Below are positions 56,362 to 64,000 of a stretch of DNA of 64,000 bases, in pieces. Both the position numbers and the translations under genes were made by a program. Under the pieces are notes generated by a model. It was given only the letters and a program-made list of their open reading frames with translations. It was not told the DNA's origin and did no database searches. The stretch lies in NCBI GenBank assembly GCA_029449245.1, contig JANATF010000019.1, positions 248,001 to 312,000 on the forward strand. Direction: 5' to 3'. How positions within the stretch are numbered: position 1 is the first letter of the stretch; every line of letters begins with the position of its first letter. The stretch is from Mortierella alpina (taxonomy: Eukaryota; Mortierellomycota; Mortierellomycetes; Mortierellales; Mortierellaceae).

Positions 56362-58266
56362 ATGTCTACATATGCCGACGACTTTCTTAACGATTATGAC
56401 GAACCAGAGACTGGTACCGATGACACGACTGCTCAGGATTCGTCGCCCTTTTCAGCCCTCGATGACGCGCATTCCTCAATAGCAGCACGGACACAGGGGG
56501 GCGAAGGCGATATCGACATGGAGGACCTGGACGACGATGAGGGCGAGGGTGCAGAGGACATGCAGACAGAAGCCGACAGTGCATTGGAGGCTATGATGAG
56601 AGAAGTTGGGAGTGCCAAGAATGCAAGGGACATTGCAAAACTGATGGACTCCGAGGAAATGAAGGGAATCATGAAGGTAAAAACTTGCTCACTGCTCCGG
56701 TTCTCCTTTCGATATCCTCGTCCGTGTTATGCAATCTTCCTCGGCACTTTCTGACTGGATATCTTTTCTTTGTAAAATATAGAATATTACACATTTCCAG
56801 TCAGTAGCAGCATCCAAAGGATCCGACGTCTCAGGCATGGTCGAGGATGACCCAGAGTACCAGTTGATCGTCACAGCCAACGCCTTGACGGTCTCGATCG
56901 ATAACGAGATCCTAGTTGTTCACAAGGTAAAGAAACCTCTCCCTTTTATTTCCTCCTCACAAGAAAATGAGCAGGGTTGCCTCTCCGAGTAATAGCCTGT
57001 TGTACTAACAGCTCTCTTATGTTTTTATTACTTTAGTTCATTCGCGATCATTATGAACCGAAATTCCCGGAACTGGAGACACTTGTCGGCAATCCTATGG
57101 ACTATGCGAGAACAGTCAAGAGGATCGCGAATCAGGACGATATCACCAAAGTCGATCTGCACGATATTCTGCCCTCGGCCACCGTCATGGTCGTGGTCGT
57201 GACTGGAACCACCACAGAAGGTCGTTCCCTGACAGACAGCGAGTGGAAAGCCTGTGAGGACGCATGCAACTTGGCATTGGAACTCGAGAAGGCCAAAACA
57301 ACTGTAAGTCAAAAAAAAAGACTACTAGACGGCTCGTTATTGTTTCCCACAGAGTGGCGGGATTGGTCATTAACTCTAGGCTAATTTTTCCCATGCATCA
57401 TGTAGATCACGGAATATGTCGAGTCGAGGCTAACGTTCATTGCACCGAACATCTCTGCGATCATTGGGACAGCCACCGCCGCAAAGCTGATGGGTCAAGC
57501 GGGAGGACTGACCGCGCTCAGTAAAATCCCAGCCTGCAACATCTTGCTCTTGGGCAAGAACAAGATGATGAACAGCGCCCTTTCAGCAGCATCACAAGTG
57601 CGAAATGTCGGATACATCTACAACTCTCCTTTGGTCATGGCCATGCCTGTGGAGGTCCGCAAGAAAGCTCAGAGGACAATTTCAGCAAAATTAGCACTGG
57701 CCGCTCGCATGGATCGTCTTCACTCCCGGCCGGATGGATCGTTTGGACGGGAAGCGAGGGAGGACATTGAAAAGAAGGTTGAAAAGTTGTTGGAACCCCC
57801 ACCTCAAAAGAACATCAAAGCCCTGCCTGCGCCATTGGAAGCGGCCAAGAAGCGTCGTGGAGGTCGGAGAGCTCGAAAGGAGAAGGAACTCTATGCGGTC
57901 TCGGAGATGCAGAAGCTCAAGAACAGGGTCGAGTTTGGCGTGGAGGAACAGGAAGTGATGGGGTACGGCACCACGGAGGGATTGGGGATGTTGGGTCAGA
58001 ATGGTGCGGGGTCTGGCTCAGGACGGATCCGTGCTGCACAGCAGAACAACCGGAATCGAGGCAAGATCTCGAACAGGAACGCGGCGCGTTTGGCACAGTA
58101 TGGATCGAGCAACGGATTGGCCACGGCAGGAACGGCGTCGTCGATTTCGTTCACACCTGTGCACAGTATTGAGCTGGTGGATCCTACAGCGGCTGCCGCG
58201 AGAGTGAAGGCTGCGAATGAAAAGTATTTCGGTAGTGGTGGGTTCATGAAGACCGAGAAGAAGTAA
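56362..58266 (+). CDS. PRPF31: U4/U6 snRNP protein Prp31
   Basis: Four exons: 56362-56676, 56783-56926, 57037-57303, 57406-58266; 528 residues, close to human PRPF31 (499). Prp31 binds the 15.5K-U4 snRNA complex and stabilises the U4/U6.U5 tri-snRNP in the nucleus. After an acidic N-terminus (DIDMEDLDDDEGEG) comes the NOSIC/coiled-coil region (YQLIVTANALTVSIDNEI, FIRDHYEPKFPELETLVGNP). The Nop domain follows in exon 4: IAPNISAIIGTATAAKLMGQ, GGLTALSKIPACNILLLGKN, VGYIYNSPLV. The C-terminal Prp31 region has the basic KKRRGGRRARKEKE segment and RNRGKISNRNAARLAQYG. The intron boundaries are all in phase 0. Confidence 0.96.
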
Positions 58267-58604
58267 AGATAGGACCTTGTAGGCCTTATACCTATATCGA
58301 AAAAAATATCCTCTTTTTATTCCGCAAAGAAAACGAATGGACACGACGCGACTATTGTGTTTTGATGCGAAGCCTTTGGTCCGCTCTATGGAATGCTCAC
58401 GTATCGGAGACGGTGCCTTTCGCGGTTGGCAAACAGGCTGGGTTGTGGTTCCGAGGAGTTGATCATGAAGGAACGAGAGGAGTGAGTGTTGCAAAAAAAA
58501 AAAAAAAAGAGAGCACACAAGGTTAAAAGCTTGCTTTTTCTGTCGAGTTTGAGCGCGTGACTCGAGTGGTAGGGGAAAAGGTTGAACTTCCCCAGGAAAA
58601 AAAA
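58267..58604. other. Convergent intergenic region
   Basis: 338 bp between the stops of PRPF31 and the small PLDNc-type gene. It contains an A run near 58492-58508. No gene is seen. Confidence 0.5.
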
Positions 58605-58976
58605 TCACTTTGCACTCGCTTGCAGTGTCCACTTTTTTGACCTTGCGGACCATGCATAACATATGCTGGTTGGAAGCAGTGATTGTATTCCAGCTACGCC
58701 TTTCTCGCTTTGCGATCACCCCAGGCGAGCAGTTGGAATACGGCTGTGTGTCGATCCATACAGAGAGAGAAGAAAGAGCAATCTCGCTACTTACTAGTAA
58801 ATGAGGATGCCGACGATGGGACACAAGAAGATGAGTAGGCACCAGAGTAGTTTGGAGAGGACAGGTCGGTCAGAATTGAGGACCTGGATGATGGCCATGA
58901 GGTCGAGGATCAGGACGATGAGACTCAGGAGTGATCCCGAGTACAGGGCACTGGGATCAATGGGTGTCGGAGCCAT
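58605..58976 (-). CDS. Small PLDNc-type integral membrane protein
   Basis: Two minus-strand exons: 58976-58795 and 58665-58605; 80 residues. Two hydrophobic segments (SLLSLIVLILDLMAIIQVL and LLWCLLIFLCPIVGILIYY) flank a short SDRPVLSK loop. This matches the phospholipase D-nuclease N-terminal domain (pattern: aliphatic run, I-I-x-V, S/D-R, W-x-L-L-I-x-x-x-P-I-x-G). Despite the name, proteins consisting only of this domain have no catalytic motif, and their function is unknown. An in-frame TAG just after ILIY is removed by splicing at GTAAGT (58794), and the second exon adds YICYAWSARSKKW and a basic tail. If the intron is not removed, the protein simply ends at that tyrosine. Confidence 0.75.
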
Positions 58977-59276
58977 GATGGAGGATAAGAGAGGGGGGTC
59001 GGAAAAAGAGGTACTATATACAGCGAAGAGGGTATGAAGGGACGTGACAAGAGAGGAACGAAGGAGGAAAGGGACGAGAGAGATTTTATGAGCCGAGAGA
59101 AGTGGTGAGTGAGCGTGGGGGACGATGTGCTGAGAAAAAAAATGGCCGCAGGGGCTCGTGTGAGAGAAAGTGTGAGCGCTTTCGCCCATCTTCTTCCAAA
59201 ACGTCAGGAACACAACGGACACGTGGACTATATCAGTCGCTTTTACTCTTTTTTTTTCATCACCGGCTTGCGCCCT
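58977..59276. other. Short intergenic region
   Basis: 300 bp between the PLDNc-type gene and the 3' end of PPP4R2, both on the minus strand. No further gene is seen. Confidence 0.5.
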
Positions 59277-60769
59277 TCACATTGGGGCTTGATCCAGCTC
59301 CATGCTGCTGTCTGCATCCGCGTCCACCTGAATATCGCTCGACTCGGTCTCTTGGCTGTCTTCTCCTGCCTCTGCTGCCGTCTCGACCCCATCCATCGTG
59401 GTCGCGTTCGTGGATGTATTTTCAGAATCGACCTCCATATCTGCGCTTAATTCCTTCTCGGCCTCTTTCCCGACAGAGTTTCCATCGGCAGCGTCCGATA
59501 GCGTTGAGCTGACTTCGTCTGCCCCGCCTACAATTTCTTCCACATGGTCTGCTTGTGCACTGCTAAGCCCATCCAGGCTGCTTGTCTCTGATAACGGCGG
59601 CACAGCTGATGTGGCAATGAGTGAAAAATCCAAGTCCGCCGATCTTGCATAGTCGCCATTGATCCCATCCGCAAAGGTTTTGTCCTCGTCGGCAATGTCC
59701 TCGTCTAGGGCGCTGGGTCCGTTGTAAGCGGGATTCGAGAACTCGTAGATGGAGGAGGTTATCATCAGGACCTACAGTGTATGATAGAGGATAATACATT
59801 CAGGGCGCTGCATCTTTGTGTGTAGTATAAATCACTGCCAACAGTATCCGTTGCTGCTTAGCCGTGTTTACCTTTTCGACCGCACGCAGATATTTAATGA
59901 GGTTGGAGTGGTGTTCTGTTGGGTTAGATAAAAGTTCACAGACACGCTGGATGGTGAAGGGTGCGCTTGTGAACGCATCCAGGAGGCCATTGATGCGCTC
60001 ATGGTACCCCTCGGGTGTCTCGACCAAAAGAGTGTCCTTGGAGATGGGCACCATGTTACTGTTCAAGGCGGATGCCTGCTGCGTGGTGACGATGGAAAAC
60101 GGTGAAGTGCCGTTGATATCTACAGTATCGGGCCCATGCGACGTTTTTCCTTCCTCTTCGTGCTCTTCTGATACTGGCATGGGTGTTTGACCTTCTGCTT
60201 GGCCCTGTGCCTCCTGCTCTGTGGACGCAGCCGTTTGTTCCTGATTTGATTGGATACCGTCCTTTGTACCTGCTGCACTTGGGTCCAGGTCCTGTTCAGA
60301 CTTTGGAGCACTCTCGTCTGGCTGTTCAGGGACCTGGTCCTGACTGTTGTCCTGCACTGATGTGTCCTTGGTCAGCTGTTCAGATGTGGAAGTCAAGGAT
60401 GGATCGGTGGCATCAACTTGAGTAGAAGTCGGCGGCAATGGAGCGAGCGTGGTGGTGAGAGGGTTCGTGACCGTGGAAGCTGTGTAGAGGAGCTGTTTGG
60501 ATTCGAAGACCTGATCCAGTCGCTCCTTCAATGCTTGACGAAGATCCTCCCATGATACTCTAATCGTATAAGAAATGGGCAAGGAATGTGTCCAGGGTTA
60601 TCAAGATGTGTGTGTTCTTCTGGATCGCATTCGGCATAGGAGTTGAATTTGTTTTCAAAAGTGCTCCTTCTTTTACATCTGCTTCTTACGAGACTTGATT
60701 TGTGAGTGCGATCTCCTGGAGGAGGCTATCCTTGTCCAGAGGGGTGGTAGTCTGTTGCGACTCTGTCAT
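59277..60769 (-). CDS. PPP4R2: Protein phosphatase 4 regulatory subunit 2
   Basis: Three minus-strand exons: 60769-60690, 60559-59872, 59771-59277; 420 residues. PPP4R2 targets the PP4 catalytic subunit (with PPP4R3) in DNA-damage recovery and centrosome or cell-cycle control. The conserved signature APFTIQRVCELLSNP, then NLIKYLRAVEK, is completed across intron 2 by VLMITSSIYEF, as in the animal protein. The N-terminal conserved block (VSWEDLRQALKERLDQVF) is separated from the signature by about 130 residues of Gln/Glu/Ser/Thr-rich low-complexity sequence. The C-terminal 140 residues are acidic and disordered (ADMEVDSENTS, DIQVDADADSSMELDQ), typical of the family. It is transcribed divergently from the PFKFB gene. 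Confidence 0.9.
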
Positions 60770-61733
60770 GGTGAGTGATCGCCGGTTGATGATCTCTTCC
60801 TTGGAGAGCTGAGAGGGCAGGGGAGGGAGGGAGGGAGCGGTGCTAGTGGCGAATGAGCACAAGGCAAAATATCCTCGTGAAGGGCGTCACAAAACCCTGC
60901 ACATTCTGGCCTGGAGTACGCGGCAAGGATGTCATACAAACGCGACCAAGGCACGAACACTAATGGAACGCAACCAGTGCGAGGTGTTATGACACGACTC
61001 TGACGTGTGTCCAACTGCTGAGGGGAGAGGGGAGGGAAATGGCCTCATTCCAGCACACCTTCCAACGCGGGCAGTAGCTATTGTTTGATGCAGCAAACCG
61101 TTGAAGCGCACAGGGGTTACGCCCGTTCTCTGTTCCTCATCCCAATCAGGGTCCCGACTTGGGATTGCCTTCCTTGGCCTTGCGATCTCGTTCGGTTGAG
61201 TCTGTTTCGCACTCCACTCTCCTGCTCTCTCAGGCTGTCCGTGTGTGTGCGTGTGTGTGAGTGTGAGTGTGTGCCGGTCTGTATGTTTCTTCTTTGCACT
61301 CTCTCACGCCTAAAGTGTTTTTTTGTTGGTGAGTGAGTGCGTCCACCCACGGACACAACCGCAAGTGTATTTTTGTAAACTATCCTACATACTTGGCATT
61401 GTATACATGTGTATGGCTCTCGCCCATCTCGTGCACCACTCACATTCGGCTGCTCTCCAAAAAGTCGCTACCCCACACTCAACCGTTTTTATACCTCACT
61501 CTTTTTTTTTTCTCTCCTTGGTTCTCCTCTACTTTCCAAACCTTTTTACTCCCATCTTGCTCATCGGGCCCTTTTCATCTGACCATCCTCTCACTCTCAC
61601 TCACTCTCTCACTCATATCCCGACCTCATTCACGCCTTCGCATTCACACCTCGCGTCAGTGTTGTGCCCTCGCTTCCGAAAACCGGCATTCGTATACCAT
61701 CCAACTTCCACTTCTTTCATTCATATATTCCAC
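60770..61733. promoter_or_regulatory. Divergent promoter region between PPP4R2 and PFKFB
   Basis: About 960 bp with both genes pointing away. The half nearest PFKFB is pyrimidine-rich, with a GTGTGTGTG-type repeat at 61239-61273 and a T run at 61503-61511. A long open frame across it (to 62024) is low-complexity and is not called. Confidence 0.45.
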
Positions 61734-63905
61734 ATGAGCATCAACCCAGGTCAGGCAGCACTCCTATCACTCACTTTTCCACGGTCTGCTCCGAGCCGTT
61801 GTCTCAAGATATACCTCTGTAGACTCGTGCCTGCAGAGAGACATACCTCACTGACAATGATCTATCACTTTGTTTTTTTTTCAACGGCCTCCGGCGGAAC
61901 CTCTTTTCTCAATAGGTTCTCGCATTGCTTGCGTGGTAAGTTCCTTCACCATAAAAAAATGATCAAGGTTCAGCCCTGCGGAAACAAAAAAAAAAATGCA
62001 GGGCATGGCGAAATAGCATGCTAAATCGTGCAACCACTTTCTTTTTTCATAATAGCTGGTTGGGTTGCCAGGCACATCCAAGACACTGGTTGCGCAAAAA
62101 GGTAAGCTGCCGAGCCCGAGAGCGAACTAAAGTTTTTTTTTGTTCTGTGCCCTGTCCTCCTCAGTTGGGGAACAAAACCTTTGGACAGTGGAAACACAAC
62201 ATCTAAAAAAACACCTGGCTAGAAGAGGAGCACCATGGTGTTGAGGAAGAATGGGCGAGGACCCCGTGAGAACTTTGAGTTGTGCATGCGCTCTCTCCTC
62301 CTCCCTTCCTCCGGACAAAGGTGTGCGTGTGTGTGTTGTCTTTGCACATGTCGAGCGCGGTTATTTGTTGTATATATGTCCACTTTGCTGCTCCGATCGA
62401 GCCAATGTGGTGTGAGTTTGTGTGGTTATGATTCGTGTGATATTTTCATTCTCCCTGGACCCAAAGGCACACTCTTCAGGGGAATAGGGGGATGGGCAGG
62501 CCAAGCCAGGACCAGGCCTTGAGGATGTATTGTTGCTCCCTATGCTCCCGACAGGAGCTGTATGGCGTGCCCGAGTGCCTGGGCCAGGTGGCAGGTAGCA
62601 GCGAAAGAGAGGGCGAAGCGGGGTACCCGGAGCAGGCATGCTAAGACACCAATATAAGAATAAGGTGCAGCACACCGATGACTGTGCATGACCCCCACTC
62701 ACGCCTGCACCAAATAATTGTTCGCTTTCGGCTGTTCCGGATCTCTCCTTTGGGGATCCTGTCAGTTCCGCCTGGGCGATGGCCAACAGCATGAGAGATG
62801 CGAGTGCGTGCATATCCATTAATACCCTGCCCACCCCAAGACATTTGTTCCTCCTTTGGGTTGGACTTGCTGGTTGCGCCGCATCCTCCACCCCTCATCC
62901 CCACCCTACTCCCTCCATGCACCCTTCCTCCCCCAACGAGAAGCACTGGCCATTGGGGGAGGTGGCCTAGTTGTGTGTGCGTGTGTTTGTTTGCGTTCAA
63001 GTCTGTGCTCCAGTTGTCTCGGCACATCCCGTGCTGGCTGTAGTACTCAACCAACTCTCTCTTTCCAATGCTGAACTAGTATGCCGATACCTGCAATGGC
63101 TCGGGATCGCGACAAAGGTTTTTAATGTCGGCAACTACCGCCGCAAGCTCTTTGGGAGTTCTCAGCCCCACACCTTCTTTGACCCTGCCAACCCTGCCGG
63201 TGAGCAGTCCAGGTCCGAGGCCTCGCAGGAAGCCCTCAGGGACATGATCTACTGGTTCCGCAAGGAGCAAGGCGTCGTTGCAGTTTTTGATGGCACCAAC
63301 TCCACCCGTGCCAAGCGCAACCTGTTGCTTGAGGAATGCCGCAAGAATGACGTTCAAGTCATGTTCATCGAGTCGGTCTGTGAGGATGAGGCCCTGAGAC
63401 TAGCCAAAGCCATTGAGACCTCTCAGCAGTGCTCGCCAGACTATGAACACATGCAGCAGGAACTGGCACTTCAGGATTTCCAGCAGAGGGTCCGACACTT
63501 TGAGGCAACGTATGAGACCGTCACGGAGAAGAACCTCAGCTACATCAAGCTGATTGACGCCGGTAGTGAGGTCATCGTCAGCCATATCCAGGGATATGTT
63601 CAGTCCAGGATCATGTACTATTTGATGAATCTCCACATCAAGCCGCGCAACATCTACTTTAGCCGAGTATGTTCTGTATCCTCCCTTCCGCCTTGAGTCG
63701 TCTGTCCTACGCTGTTGTTGCTATATCTGCCTCTTTAACCAACTGTTTGCGCCTACCTCTGATCACACAATAGCATGGAGAATCGTTATACAATGTCATG
63801 GGGTTACTCGGAGGTGACTCGGACCTCTCGGCTCGCGGCAAGCAATATGCGCGGGCGCTGCCATCCCTTGTTGCCGCTCACATTCCGAACCACGAGCGCT
63901 TGACT
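61734..63905 (+). CDS. PFKFB: 6-phosphofructo-2-kinase/fructose-2,6-bisphosphatase, 5' part
   Basis: Five exons are visible: 61734-61749, 61916-61935, 62056-62101, 63080-63666, 63774-63905. The coding sequence continues past the window. The enzyme makes and removes fructose 2,6-bisphosphate, the main allosteric activator of phosphofructokinase-1. The first three exons are tiny (16, 20 and 46 bp) and build MSINPGSRIACVLVGLPG followed by TSKTLVAQK. The P-loop is GLPGTSKT where the family usually has GLPARGKT. Exon 4 carries YLQWLGIATKVFNVGNYRRK, VAVFDGTNSTRAKRN, FIESVCEDE and the link to the phosphatase half, YYLMNLHIKPRNIYFSR. Exon 5 begins HGES, so the catalytic phosphohistidine of the bisphosphatase (RHGES) is present, unlike yeast Pfk26. 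The 978-bp intron 3 is unusually long for this window. Confidence 0.9.
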
Positions 63906-64000
63906 GTAAGGGCCAAAGAAAAAATCTCTCTATGCAGTGCAGCGAGGCGAACAAAAAAAACAACAGGATTCCTCCCACGCTTCATTTCATGGGCTACATG
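63906..64000 (+). other. Intron of PFKFB running off the window
   Basis: Begins with GTAAGG after the codon for Thr in ERLT. No exon resembling the next conserved bisphosphatase segment is seen before the edge. Confidence 0.6.

Noticed and set aside
58018-58842. 274-codon minus-strand frame
   Set aside because: Runs antisense through the PRPF31 end and the intergenic region; no domain, and it conflicts with the PLDNc-type gene exons.
61323-62024. 233-codon plus-strand frame over the PFKFB start
   Set aside because: Low-complexity promoter and leader sequence; the PFKFB micro-exons in this interval use another frame and rebuild a known motif.

Overview
This is a gene-dense nuclear segment from a filamentous fungus. 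Nearly every gene has short spliceosomal introns (GT..AG, mostly 50-150 bp), CT-rich 5' leaders and one conserved eukaryotic product. The gene set points to an early-diverging (Mucoromycota/Mortierellomycota-like) fungus rather than an ascomycete or basidiomycete: there is a DP-type partner of E2F and a class I (StAR-like) phosphatidylinositol transfer protein. That placement is inference from gene content; no phylogeny was run.

Left third (1-18.6 kb): a lineage-specific-looking family of seven-transmembrane proteins with a long cytosolic tail ending in a coiled coil. Three complete copies lie head-to-tail (1628-3602, 4247-6168, 6570-8613). A 3'-end fossil of another copy lies upstream (about 750-918). 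A fourth, more diverged copy (16838-18626) sits beyond the minus-strand gene for TRAPP subunit Trs130/TRAPPC10 (16 exons, 14803-9956) and a 2-kb gene-poor stretch that holds a broken gene fragment and a tandem repeat of about 0.28 kb. All four complete copies share the same three-exon structure with identical intron phases.

Middle (19-39 kb): a secreted GH20 beta-N-acetylhexosaminidase; a membrane-anchored alpha/beta hydrolase on the minus strand; a large tectonin-repeat protein ending in a CAAX prenylation box; a 1698-residue coiled-coil protein with Trp-His repeats; a multi-Myb/SANT protein with a mitochondrial-like N-terminus; and the complex I subunit NDUFB7.

Right part (40-64 kb): a Ser/Thr kinase (minus), a DP transcription factor (minus), a class I PITP (minus), a septin-type GTPase fused to ankyrin repeats (plus), a GAT-domain protein (plus), the splicing factor PRPF31 (plus), a small PLDNc-type membrane protein (minus), the PP4 regulatory subunit PPP4R2 (minus), and the 5' part of 6-phosphofructo-2-kinase/fructose-2,6-bisphosphatase (plus), which runs off the right edge.

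The genes do not form one pathway; this is mostly ordinary chromosomal housekeeping. The parts most likely to be new are the 7TM/coiled-coil family, the septin-ankyrin fusion and the prenylated tectonin protein. Exon coordinates were placed by hand from splice consensus, reading-frame continuity and recognised protein motifs; no alignment or transcript data were available.
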